Assembly: GCA_964017185.1 (NCBI GenBank) | Contig: OZ024872.1 | Span: 40,492,188 to 40,556,187 of the forward strand | DNA length: 64,000 bases | Origin: Rugalucina vietnamica | Lineage: Eukaryota > Mollusca > Bivalvia > Lucinida > Lucinidae | Reading direction: 5' to 3' | In this document: positions 44,516-56,087 of the stretch, piece after piece | Position numbering within the stretch: position 1 is the stretch's first letter | Layout of the letters: each line of letters begins with the position of its first letter | The notes under the pieces: model-generated | What the model saw: only the letters and a program-made list of their open reading frames with translations | The model's database searches: none | What the model was told of the DNA's origin: nothing | Program-made: the position numbers and the translations under genes

Positions 44516-44782
44516 ACTTGCCCATGCAATAAACAGAGATTTTTTGAGCTTTAAAAATTGAAAATTTTCAGCTGAAAAATTTTGATATTTTTCTTATTTT
44601 TGCTCAAAACATAGATTGTGGGTACACGTTAGAACCGCCTCGGCGAGGCGGTTCTAACGAGTACCCACAATATATGTTTTGGAGCAAAAATAAGAAAAAT
44701 AGGTATACCCCTGCATACCCCAGTTTTTCTACATAAAAGTGGGGTTTAAGGGGGTAAACATTTTACGGGCATGTTTTCCTAA
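44516..44782 (+). repeat. Foldback family, intact copy with about 115-bp palindrome
   Basis: 44585-44701 is a near-perfect palindrome. ATTTTTCTTATTTTTGCTC, then AAAACATAGATTGTGGGTAC, then TTAGAACCGCCTCG is mirrored by CGAGGCGGTTCTAA, GTACCCACAATATATGTTTT and GAGCAAAAATAAGAAAAAT. The flanks match the copies at 231-475, 11985-12205 and 48289-48538. Confidence 0.85.
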
Positions 44783-44869
44783 TGTGAAGCAAATGTATAA
44801 TATTTGAAAGATATTCATTGCAGACATGTCAATGGTCAGCAACCCGTCTCCCTGTGCAAACGAAAATTG

Positions 44870-47345
44870 AGGTAATGTCGTTATCCGATTTATCTGGATG
44901 TAAGTTTGTCCCTAAGGAACTTAACTGACGCAGACAAGTCTTGTAGCTTCCAAATCCATTAATTTAAGAGATGGACAGACGAGGGCAATATTTATTGTGT
45001 TTCAATCTCGTGTCTTATATCAAAAGCCGATTAAAGAAAATATTACGATTGTATTAGCAGAAATTATGCCTCTATGACACGCATGTCTGGATTGTTTCTC
45101 AGCTGCTACTACCTTGCATTGGTATGTGTCGGAAAGTTATTAAATGAAATGCATGATGCAATGTGACGTCTCATGAAAACACTAAAAAGCCCTTATGTCC
45201 GCCTTGTCTGGAAAGGGTGATCTCTTTTCTTTTGCTCAAATGGGGACATTATTTTTTCTGTTTGTTTGAATTTGTTTGAATTGATGCTTTACGTCCCAGT
45301 CAAAAGCAATGATCATGTCGAGACTTTGCCTCTATTTTATGGGAATTTTAGCCGGTGCTTCCTGTCTGTTGTTGCTTCGCTCACCGGGGTTCAACCTTTT
45401 TTTTTTTTTTTTTTTTTTTTTTGCTCCGGATTTACAGTAAGTTATTTGACGCCACACCTCCGTGTTTAGAGGGGGGAATTTCTTTCTGGTTGCGCCGTTT
45501 TCTGATCATTGCCTACTTTTTCCTCCACATGAAGTTTGGCTTTGATTGGTCAAGCGGTTCCAAAAGAAGATCTTTGAAAATGGTGGACGACAACGGACGC
45601 TGGACGGACGCCGGAGGATGCCTAAACTATAAGCTCCCCTTGTGTTACTGAATAGAAAACTTTCCGAAATAAATGAAAATCAACCCATTAGTAGAAGAAT
45701 ATTTAAGCTTTACTGCTAAAATTGCATGCAAAAAGGACTATTCAGTCAAAAGTTATAACAAAACATATAGAAAAATTTCAGCTGGTGCTTACTTATTTTG
45801 AACAGTTTATTAAAGCAACGTATCAAGAAATAATAACTAAATCGTGCTGGCGTGTTCTCTGACAGATTCCTATGATAAAAAGGCACGTCTAGTAGCTTAT
45901 TCCCTTAAGGTATAATTAATTTGCTTCCAAAGAAAGAACTATGGTATTTACTCTATTTTGTACTGACCTAAACGTATGTTCGAACATATTATTTTTCATT
46001 ATTGCTAGCATAAGAAAAGAAAGAACTGAAAACAGGTGCATGAGCAACGCTTCTCTTAGTACACCTTCGCATGCCACGGGTACAAGGAACGAAGTGGACC
46101 TAGTACCCTTGGCTTGCGAAGATGCTCTTGACTTAGTAAATTTGGATGAACTGTTTGCAATTTTTCATTCAATGGAAAGAGTATATGCAATTAAAAATAT
46201 AAAAGAGAGGGCTTACCTCTCTCTATGTTGAGGAAACATCATCAAATGTTTTGATAAATACGTGTGTTACATGAAAAATGCATGATTATACTGGGATTGT
46301 CAATGGATGTTAATTTTATTTGTGGCCATGCGGAACTTGATTTAAGCAAATACGTGATGGACTTTTACGCGCCCATGTTTTGCGTTCGCACGAGAAGCAC
46401 GTATATCAATTTTCCCTTTTAATCATTGTTGATTTAGTTATATTACTGCCTTCGACGAAATTTTGACCGAAGCATCACCTTTCTCCACTATGATAGGATA
46501 CATGTTTCTGACATTTTGCAAAATTTCCCGCAGCACTATTTTTGTATAGATACATACTGGCAATTATTATAGCCTCCGCGTGTCCGTTTTCCATCTGGCT
46601 ATTTTGATATGGCGATAATCTGTCATTTATAACCGTTTGGTGTTCAAAGAGCATGATGTTTGAAATTGTGCGTTGTAGTTGCTTTTGTAACCACAAAGGT
46701 CGTTTATGGTTTGTAAAACATTGAAACATAGAACAAAGATTGTTAGTGCATTAAGCTTACAACATTGTTTAGTTTCCCCATTTTGATCACTAGTCTAAGA
46801 TTAATTGACATTTATCACTCGGGATATATATTCGTCTCTGGCATGCGCCAAAGTCTTGCTGCTGGTGTTATACCCACCGCATTACGGAAACATCTCCGTT
46901 TGCACAAAGTATTCATACTAAAGCTAATTAAGTTTTTGTTGTATTTTTGCATGAATTACACTGCAGATCGTTTTTGTTTAAATTCCGGCACAAAAAGCAG
47001 TTATAGAAGGCGTATAATGACGGTCTTCCGAGTACACATCGTATCATAATGAACCTGCTGCGTGTGTGTGTGGTGGGGAGAGGGGGTGTCCTTTGACAAT
47101 GGTTTAGACACAACTCACCAGTAACCAAAGGCAGAAAACAGGTTCTTGTTCCGAGCAGATTCAATAACGTATTTTTAGGTTTCCAGTCTTGTACTTCACG
47201 ACTCTTAATAAATGAAACTGCCTTGGTTCTATGTTTAAATACATGAAACCGTCTTTGATCTATGTTTAAATACCTGCCTGTCTTAGATCTCTAATGAATA
47301 CTGTTACATCTCTAATTTTATGATAATTGAAAGTCCATATGGCGT
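44870..47345 (+). repeat. Further scrambled copies of gene-intron blocks
   Basis: 44870-45100 matches 13090-13330 ('gcagacaagtcttgtagctt', 'aatccattaatttaagagat', 'caaaagccgattaa'). 45810-46730 follows 3428-4260 in order ('tatcaagaaataataact', 'cttattcccttaaggtata', 'gacattttgcaaa'). 47190-47345 matches 12215-12290. A shorter piece at 51075-51220 again matches 13220-13350. The region has been copied several times and shuffled. Confidence 0.7.
45520..45650 (+). repeat. Fragment of the AGCTCACC-type element
   Basis: 'atgaagtttggctttgattg', 'tcaagcggttcc', 'gaagatctttgaaaatgg' and GGACGACAACGGACG match the terminal part of the elements at 52372-53287. The terminal hairpin is lost. Confidence 0.7.
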
Positions 47346-47367
47346 TTTTCTCTTTGAGTTGACCTTT

Positions 47368-47566
47368 GCGTGAGAAACCAACCGTGAATCTGTGTTTCCT
47401 ACTAGGCCAGACACAAACCTGGGTATTAAGCCGCAGAAAAACTCTAGAACCTTTAAATTTCGGATATAAGAAGATGGAGTTACTACATTTGTATCTGTAT
47501 AGCAAAAACATAAGCGCTGATTGTTTTCGCCTACGCATGTTACGAGTGTTTTTATGCAACGGCTCA
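47368..47566 (-). mobile_element. TGAGCCGC MITE, strongly decayed copy (reverse)
   Basis: 'cgtgagaaaccaacc' through 'ggccagacacaaacctggg', 'tttaaatttcggatataaga' and 'cataagcgctgatt' to 'gcaacggctca' follows the family order. The central palindrome is reduced to one half. Confidence 0.75.
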
Positions 47567-47715
47567 AAGGGCATCATTGATTGTCTATACTAAAACCAAG
47601 TCACAGGTGCAAAACTCTGTCTCAAAATGACCGAAACATTATTGACTGGGAAATTCCAAAATGAAAACGAACAAAACAGGTAAAAGCACTCGTGGGGAAA
47701 TGGACGCAAAGTCTT

Positions 47716-47945
47716 TCTGTTGTTTGTTGCATTGATGCTTAACGTCCCGGTCAACAGCTAAGGTCATGTCGGAACGTTGTCTACATTTTATGGGACTTTT
47801 TACCCAAAATGAGGATGTCGTGACATCCAACAAGTGCTAGAAATATAATCATCCCACTAAGCCACATTATACGCCACAAAAGGCTTATACATGAGTGGTT
47901 TGACTTGAACCATTTTTCCTGGGCATGCTCAGACCTGCGCCCAGA
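47716..47945 (+). repeat. Dispersed 230-bp repeat
   Basis: 'cggtcaacagctaaggtcat', 'cattttatgggactttt', 'tgacatccaacaagtgc', 'actaagccac' and 'ggcttatac' recur in order at 54763-54982. Shorter pieces occur at 42023-42090, 45262-45380 and about 9620-9720. The start resembles the 3' end of the SINE at 517-682 ('caacagctaaggtca'), which may mean a shared tail. Confidence 0.75.
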
Positions 47946-48288
47946 TGGGCGGGGGCCCATATTGTCCCATGGTTTTATCATTACGTGACATTTTGAAGAT
48001 GGCCAAGTGCAAGTTTTCTGTTATATTACAAGAACAAAATCTGACTGTAAGCTTTGGGTCAAGGTACTTGCTAAACAGGATGTTCCCGTCTAGTCGGTGT
48101 TCCGTGATACATGTACGTCTCACGAAAGTGGAGAAAGTTTACGAAGTGTAACGGGGTGTGGCTTAGCCAGCTGATCTACGTAGTTGCGTGCTTCTTAGTT
48201 TCCGAATATCGCGTGTTGGATGCTACTGGTAATTGTCCATGTTTGTATGCACGTCTGGGTCTTCTTGCTCCAGACATTATGAAATCTG

Positions 48289-48538
48289 GCCCATGCAAAT
48301 ATAAAGAGATTTTTCAGCTTTCATTTAAAATCTCTTCTTTTTAAAACAAAACAAGAAGATATTTTAATATTTCAATACAAAACATTGTGTGTACGCGTAG
48401 AGCCGCCTCGCTGAGGCGATTATAACGAGAACCCACAAATTATGTTTTGGAAAACGTTATTTGAAAAACGTTTACCCTTGACACTTAAGTTTTAGTCTGG
48501 GGTCAAAGTGGTTCATCGACGTGTATTCCTGATGGATG
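48289..48538 (+). repeat. Foldback family, decayed copy
   Basis: CATTGTGTGTAC..AGAGCCGCCTCGCTGAGGCG..ACGAGAACCCACAA keeps both palindrome arms with several mismatches, flanked by 'atgcaaatataaagagattt' as in the other copies. Confidence 0.7.
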
Positions 48539-48550
48539 TACGTGTGTAAA

Positions 48551-50132
48551 AACCAGAGGACCAACGGTCCTGTAAACGCTCACCTGAAATCTGATATGTT
48601 AACCAAATATTTATTTAAAAAAATGCCCTTTATGGGGCCCCACCAACCAATCAAAATAAATGATTAGGACAAAAGTCAGCCAAACTGTAGTGGACTACTT
48701 TATAAACATTTCTGCAAAAATAGAATTCAAATATCTGCGATTGGACCAGAAAAAATAGCCAATTTCCACTTTTCCCGTTTTAAGTCAAACGAAACTTCAA
48801 GTTGCCATAGCAACCAGATTTCTTATCCGACTGAAATAAAAAAACACAAATTATGTAGAGACTACTGTCAGGAACATTTATACAAAGTACAGGCTTCATG
48901 CCGTAGACAATTTCTGAAATGTTTTTCGAAATTTTACCCCTTATGTGGCCCAAGCAACCAATCAAAATAAAGGATTAGGAAAAAGGTCACATGAAACATA
49001 GAGATATACTCAATAAATATTTCTGCAAAGACAAAATTCAAATACCTACAATTGGTCCAGAAAAAATAGCTAGTTTCCACTTTTCCCATTATAAGTCTAT
49101 GGAAACCATAGCAACCAGAGTTCTTATCCGACTGGAATAAAAAACACAAATTATGTAGAGGCTACTGTCAGGAACATGTTTACAAAGTATAGGATTCATC
49201 CACTTGACAGTTTCTGAGGAGAAGAGTTTTGAATGTTTTTTGTTTTTTTTTTTGTTTGTTTTTTTTTTTGTTTTGTTTTTTTTTTTTCAAAATTTTGCCC
49301 TTTATGAGTCTCCAGCAACCAATCAAAATACAGGATTAGGACAAAACTCATAAGAAACGTCAAACACTACTCAATAAACATTTCTGCAAAAACAAAATTC
49401 AAATGTCTGCAATTTTAGCGGAAAAATAGTCGATTTCCACTTTGCCCATTATAAGTCTATGGAAACTTTAAGTTGCCATAGCAACCAGAGTTCTTATCCG
49501 CCTGGAATAAAAAACACAAATTATGTAGAGGCCAGGAACATGTATACAAAGTACAGGCTTAATCCCCTTGACAGTTTCTGAAAAAGAAGATTTTTGAATG
49601 TTTTTCGAAATTTTGCCCTATATGGGGCCCCTGCAACCAATCAAAATAAAGGAACATGTCAGGAACATGTATACAAAGTACAGGCTTAATCCCCTTGACA
49701 GTTTCTGAGAAGAAGATTTTTGAATGTTTTTCGAAATTTTGCCCTATATGGGGCCCCTGCAACCAATCAAAATAAAGGATTAGGACAAAAGTCACAGGAA
49801 ATGTAGAGAACTATTCAATAAACATTTCTGCAAAAACAAAATTCAAATATCTCCAACAAGACAGAAAAAACTGGCAATTTTCACTTTTTTCCATTATAAG
49901 TCTATGGGAAGCATAAGTTGCCATAGCAACCAGAGTTCTTATCCGATCAAAACAAAAGAACACAATTATTCTTTCCCCCTACCTGTAGATGGCATATGTG
50001 TAATATGAAAACAATCGGCCCAGCGGTTTCAGAGAAGAAGATCTTGGAAATTGTGGACGACGACGGACGGACGGACGCCGGAGCATGGGTATACTATAAG
50101 CTCATCTATGAGCCTTCGGCTCAGGTGAGCTA
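48551..50132 (+). mobile_element. AGCTCACC-type element with 310-360 bp module array (CCATAGCAACC type)
   Basis: It begins AACCAGAGGACCAACGGTCC and TGTAAACGCTCACCTGA, and ends GAGCCTTCGGCTCAGGTGAG then CTAA. Inside, 'accaatcaaaataaa' recurs at about 48647, 48957, 49317, 49636 and 49762, giving modules of about 310-360 bp plus one of 126 bp. Modules carry 'cattataagtctatgg' and GTTGCCATAGCAACC. The last part reads 'cggcccagcggtttcagaga', then GACGACGGACGG repeats. No open frame, so non-autonomous. Confidence 0.82.
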
Positions 50133-50961
50133 AAAACACAAATTATGTAGAGGCTACTGTCAGGAACATGTATACAAAGTACAGGCTTCACCCCTGTGGC
50201 AGTTTCTGAGGAGAAGAATTTTGAATGTTTTTCTAAATTTTGCCCTGTATAGGGCCCCAACAACCATTCAAAATAAAGGATTAGGACAAAAGTAACAATA
50301 AACGTGGAGCACTACTCAATAAACATTTCTACAAAAACAAAATTCAAATATCTGCAATTGGACCGCAAAAATAGTCAATTTCAACTTTTCCCATTATAAG
50401 TCTATGGACACTTTTAAGTTGCCATAGCAACCAGACTTCTTATCTGTCTGGAATAAAAAACAAAAATTATGTAGAGGCCACTGTCAGGAACATGTATACA
50501 AAGTACATGCTTCACCCTCTTGACAGTTTCTGAGAAGATTTTTGAATGTTTTTTTTTTTTCGAAATTTTGCCCTATATGGGGCCCCTGTAACCAATCAAA
50601 ATGAAGGATTAGGACACAAGTCACATGAAAAGTTGAGGACTTCTCAAAAAACATTTCTGCAAAAACAAAATTCAAATATCTGCAACAAGACAGCAAAAAC
50701 TGGAATTTTTCACTTTTTTCCATTATAAGTCTATGGGAAGCATAAGTTGCCATAGCAACCAGAGTTCTTATCCGATCAAAACAAAAAACGCAATTATCCT
50801 TTCCCCCTACCTATAGATGCTGTATGTGTAATATGAGAACAATCGGCCCAGCGGTTTCAGAGAAGAAGATCTTTGAAAATGTGGACGACGGACGACGCCG
50901 GAGCATGGGTACATGTATACTACATGTATAAGCTCAACTTTGAGCCTTCGGCTCAGGTGAG
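50133..50961 (+). mobile_element. Second, 5'-truncated AGCTCACC-type element in tandem
   Basis: Directly after the CTAA end of the previous element the sequence re-enters the module at 'aaacacaaattatgtagagg', runs two modules (about 328 bp apart) and ends with the same GAGCCTTCGGCTCAGGTGAG then CTAA. The two share the right end but only the first has the left end. Confidence 0.8.
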
Positions 50962-52371
50962 CTAAAAAACCTTAAAACTAAGTTCCTTTTAGGGCAACCA
51001 ATTACTTTGTGAACCAAATCAAGACCCCTGTATGATCGTCATTTTATCAGTATTGGTCACCACTAACAAAATATTTTAATTAAGAAGATGGACAGACGAC
51101 TGCAATATTTATAACGTTTCAATCTCCTGCTTTTAGCAGAAGCAGAAGCCGATTTAGGATAGGCTTAGAGCGGTAATTCGTAGAATATAGGCCTATGCGT
51201 CCATGACACGCACACCTTTGTAAGACTGTTTCCTCCAGGCGTTGACATATGTGACTCACATGTCAGACGCAGCACAGAGCAATGTCTGACAAATCAAATG
51301 ACTTCCATAACAGCTTTATTAGTAGGTCCCGTTCCATGTAACGTAATTACTATATTTGACTTCTGTATTCTTAATAATTAAACTTGTTTGAACCAAATGT
51401 TCAGGGTGGTGTTTACACAAACCAAAATGAGCAATAGCCATTTCTGGTCCGGTTCTTTCTTGTGCGTCAAAATTAATAGCACACAAATCCTATTTTCTAA
51501 AAACAGTAAACTTCAGTAAAACTCAGTTTTACTTCCATTCATAGATAATAGTACCACTTATGTCCTTACGGATGCTCTTTCGATGACTCATCGATGCTTG
51601 ATCATGTCTTGGATTAATATTTTTCGAGATCATGCTTATTGTTTCGAACAGGATTAGAATACAATAGAAACTTGGTTTGCATACAAAAGCATTGTCAGGA
51701 ATGCTATTTTCAGGCATTTTGTTCCATTTGAAAAGAATATAATATTCCCCATCACACTCCTGGTGAAACGTTAAATTAATTCAGTAGAGACAGTATGTAA
51801 AAGGGACCAATTGGAGACTGGTGAATTAGATTTCATCGGATTTTTTAACTTCTGATATATAATTCGGCAAATAGGTCACTGTATAGGCGACAACTTTATT
51901 ATTCATATCTGGGCGTGGTCGGCTAGTCCATCTGTTCAAGTAGGGAGATTATAGGAAAGCCGAACTCAGTCAGCTTAGAGTGCTGTCACATATTTACCGT
52001 TAGCGATCAGCTCCCTGTATTTTGTCCAATCCAGTGAATTAGACGGTCGTAGTTTATTCATACTTTCTGACGGAAAACATGTGAGTTGAATCTTTCAACT
52101 GTATACATTTAATTAAGCTTTCACCTAGGTCAAAAGTAGACCATACCCAATAATACCGTATTCATGAGGTAACGCCCATACAGTAACCTATTTGCCGAAT
52201 TATACCAACATGCAACTGTTTATCTCTACCCTGGCGTGGCGCCCATTTTGACAAAAACATATTCAGGTACCTTGTGTCATTGAATTATTATCAAGCTTTA
52301 GTCGAATGACTTTTGATGAAATTGTTGAACAATAATAGGAACAAATTCAAGAAAAAGTAGGAACTAGAGGA
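50962..52371. other. Spacer with a duplicated block, otherwise nothing recognised
   Basis: 51075-51220 is a copy of the 13.2-13.35 kb block. 51220-52371 holds no supported gene or repeat. It contains AT-rich unique-looking sequence. Confidence 0.45.
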
Positions 52372-53287
52372 CCAATGGTCCTGTAAACGCTCACCTGAGA
52401 TCTGGGATATATACCAATAATCTTGTTTGACTATTATGGTCATGGGCAACCTATATTAACCTTGCCGTAAAATAGGTCAAGGTCATCACAATGTCCTAAT
52501 TTATGTACACATTGTAGTACTCTAGTCCACAATGCTACATGCCAAGTTTGTTAAAATTGGTCCACCAGTTCCGGGGAAGATTTTTGAATGGTTTTTACCA
52601 TATATGGCCATGGCGGCCATCTTGGTCATATGACCTGGATTATTTATGTACACACTGGTTCCCCCTTCCTATAGATGATGCATACCTTTGATTGGCCAAG
52701 CGGTTTCAGAGAAGAAGATCGTTGAATATTATGGTGATATACGTGTATATTGCCCCAGGGTCGGGGCAGACCAGCCCCTGGGATCCAGATGTTCTCAGAA
52801 AATAAATCTTCATTCCTTCAAGTTTTTCCCTTCAAATGACATTTTTACAATTTTATCCATTCAATGCACGGGCGACCTAAGTTGACCTTGCCGTAAAATA
52901 GGTCAAGGTCATCCTAGGGTCATGATTTATATATACTTTGTAGAGCTCCTCTCCCTGATGCTCCATGACAAGTTTCAAAATCATAAGCCTTCTGGTTCTG
53001 GAGAAGAAGATTTTTGAAGGTTTTTGCTATTTATAGCCATGGTGACCATCTTGGTCATGTGACCTAGACCATTTATATAAACTTTCGTCCCCCCTTTCTA
53101 AGGATGCTCATCATGAAGTTTGGCTTTGATTGGCCAAGCGGTTTCAGAGGAGAAGATCTTTGAAATTGTGGACGGACGACGACGGACGCCGAGTGGTTTC
53201 AAAGAAGATCTTTGAAATTGTTGACGGACGACTGCGCATGGCCATCCTATAAGCTCACCTTGTGAGCCTTCGGCTCAGGTGAGCTAA
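52372..53287 (+). mobile_element. AGCTCACC-type element with GACCTTGACC-type modules
   Basis: It begins CTAGAGGACCAATGGTCCTG and TAAACGCTCACCTGAG, and ends GAGCCTTCGGCTCAGGTGAG then CTAA. It has two modules, each with 'aataggtcaaggtcat', 'ttctgg.gaagaagattttt', 'ggccatcttggtca' and 'gacct'. Its ends match 48551-50132, but its interior matches 35864-37291. Confidence 0.82.
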
Positions 53288-53934
53288 AAAGTGGAAAACT
53301 GCAATGCAACAATAGGGTGGACTTGATTTGGCAACTTTGGAAGCACTCTGACCAGCCGGTAAATCAAGAGGCATGGTGCACTAAAATTAAACTGTTGTAA
53401 ATCAAGAGCAATGTATACATTGATTTCGACATCTAGCATTCGCACATTTACACTTTTTGTTCTGCTCCAAATGCACCATCTCCGACACCGGGGGTGTACC
53501 CGTGCACTTTGGTAGCTTTATTGCACTTAATTACAAAATGGTGAGTGCTCGGCTCTGTCTAATCAAGTTCACCCAATTTTCTATCTAAACTGATGATTTG
53601 AAAATACAACTGTACAAACTCAAAATAATGCATCAGAACAAAACTTGAAAAATCTGGATGTCGAAATCAGGCAAAGAATGACAGCTCTTATCAGTGTTAT
53701 GATACAAATTATGTGTTGAACGGGGTCTGTGAGTTGCCTATGTCACAAGAGGCTCCATGGTAACTGCAGTATTCACCAAGTCACCCTTGATTTTAGTTTT
53801 TCCTGGTATCAACATCAATTTGGCCTTTGACAAAAGAGAAGTACTAGAAGTTTTGTAGTAGGTAAATGCATATATCGAATCAAGTAAACCTGCACTAGGT
53901 AAATTGAACAGCGTAGCTCGCCTGACTTGTGCTT

Positions 53935-54316
53935 TGCCACTATCTATTAAAATATATGATCCATTACCTTGATCTCAAGGTCACTCAGGTGCGTAGAAAT
54001 AGTACAGCAACAGACTTCACACCAATATCTACAAACATGCAAAGTATCAGCATGATCCATCAACATGTTCAAGTGATATAGACTTAAATAAACTTTAACC
54101 AAATGTTTTAACACATAATTTCTAAGTCCGTGACCTTCACCTCAAGGTCACCAAGGTGGGTCCTGTAGATACAGCATAAAAATTCAGACCAATATCTACT
54201 CACATGCAAAGTTTCAACTTGATCCATCTACACGTTCAAGAGGTATGGACTTATAAAAAAAAGTCCGTGACATTGACCTTAAGGTCATCCAGGTGGGTCT
54301 TGATAGTACAGCAAAA

Positions 54317-54347
<31 letters not shown>

Positions 54348-54650
54348 GCGAAAATACTACAGACCAATATCTACTCACATGCAAAGTATAAACTTGATCC
54401 ATCAGAATTTTCAAGAGATATTTTAGATAAACACATATAAAACCTTAACCAAAAAGTTTAATACAAAATTTCAGAAGTCCGTGACCCTGACCTCAAGGTC
54501 ACCCAGGTGGGTCATGATGGTACAGCATAAACCTTCAGACCAATACCTACCAACATGCAAAGTATCAATGATAAATCAACATGTTTAAGAGATAGAGATT
54601 TATAAAAACTTTAACCAAAAACTATTTGATCAACGGCAACGCCGACGCCA
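53935..54650. repeat. Degenerate tandem array of about 140-215 bp units
   Basis: 'ctcaaggtca.c.aggtg' motifs at about 53973, 54141, 54279 and 54493 are each followed by 'agtacagcat', 'agaccaatatctac', 'catgcaaagt' and 'tgatccatc'. One unit is interrupted by the A-rich run at 54313-54346. Each unit holds one TCAAGGTCA or TGACCTNAAGGTCA motif. Confidence 0.75.
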
Positions 54651-54762
54651 ACACCGGGGTAACTGCAATAACTATTCCTGTACTTTCGTATAGGCGAGGT
54701 AAAAACAAATTAAAAACTGAATCATGCAGTGGATAATGAACAACTTAAAATTAATTTGTTTG

Positions 54763-54982
54763 ATTTAGCAACCCAGTCAACAGCTATGGTCATGTCGGTC
54801 GGGACGTAGCCTCCATTTTATGGGACTTTTACCCGGAATTAGGATATCATGACATCGAACAAGTGCTTCAAATGGAATCAACTAAGCCACAAACGGCTTA
54901 TACGTATGGATGGCTTGACTTAAACCACTAACTTTTCCAAGGCAGACTCAGACCAGAGTGGTTAACCAAGAACCAGATGGTC
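54763..54982 (+). repeat. Dispersed 230-bp repeat, second long copy
   Basis: It parallels 47716-47945 from 'cagtcaacagcta' to 'aaccagatgg'. Confidence 0.75.
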
Positions 54983-55835
54983 AGTCAGTTGTGTTTAAGC
55001 TTTGCCAGGAGGCACAAGCAGCCCATCTATTTTCTTAGGCCCCAAAAATTAGAATTAAGGCCTCCGTCCCGCAATAAAATACAACTATACAATGGTAAAA
55101 TATAAGAGATGCCCGCATCAAATTTAATTATACTATATTGTCTATAAATGATTTATTATAACATCTTGCCTTTTAATGAGATGTTTTAACATTTAAGTCA
55201 AAAATGAAGAAACAGAAATGTCTTTTTTTATTTCAAGCAACATATTCCTCAGTTTATTTAGACTTGAAACGTCATTACAAATTGTTGTCATATGGAGAGC
55301 AAATTTACTTGCCTAAGCTCATGTTCCAAATTAGACCGGTTTCAAATTGGAAATTGCAAGAGCTTAAGGCAAAGAAACTCCATTAACAACATTCTTAGAT
55401 TAATCAAGGAAGGCTATTATGGGAATAAATTCTAATCCTTTCATTCATTCACAAACAAGATTATTCCGAGGAAAAAAACAGGTTACCGTAATACTCTAAA
55501 CAGCATGCTAACACCCGAATAAATTTCAGGTCCCCAATTATCATTTCGTTTGATCAGTATATATGGTGTTAATCTGTTTCATCTTTAAAACAAAAAAACA
55601 TCACATTTTTTTTTCAACAACACACATGAAGAGCAAGCTGACTAGCTCTTTCCCAACAATGTTGCCAATCTGGCCAGCATCAACCAATACCCAACGGAGA
55701 GAAAGACCGACAGAATAAACAGATAACATTAAGATGAATCATCGCAGAACTGTCTTAGAACAGATTGGTACATATCTATTTCAATGCTATTTCAAACCTG
55801 AATTCCATATGTAAAGAACTGACATTGCTTTAACA
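54983..55835. other. Spacer, no supported gene
   Basis: A 60-codon open frame at 55204-55386 has a lysine- and leucine-rich product without a recognised domain and no splice support. Confidence 0.4.
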
Positions 55836-56060
55836 CATGTATGTCTGGCGTTCCTGTTATGGGACATAGGCAAACAGTATAGCCCCAGATGTGATGTAGC
55901 AGAACGTGGTGTCCCAACTAGGGCTATTCTGTTTCCACAGAGAAATTTGAGAAAAATTAGATAAAAATTAAAAATCACTCCTAATGAAGTGGAAACACCC
56001 AAATGATAATGACTGGTGAATCCATTCATCAAAAAAATTTTAAAATGAGTAAACGGTCTA
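55836..56060 (-). repeat. Reverse copy of the 3236-3425 hairpin repeat
   Basis: 'gggacataggcaaacagtat', AGCCCCAGATGTGATG and 'gggctattctgtttcc', then 'caaatgataatgactgg', are the reverse of 28178-28400 and 3236-3425. The palindrome is partly degraded. Confidence 0.7.
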
Positions 56061-56087
56061 ACCAGCTTGATTAGGAAGTTGCATATA

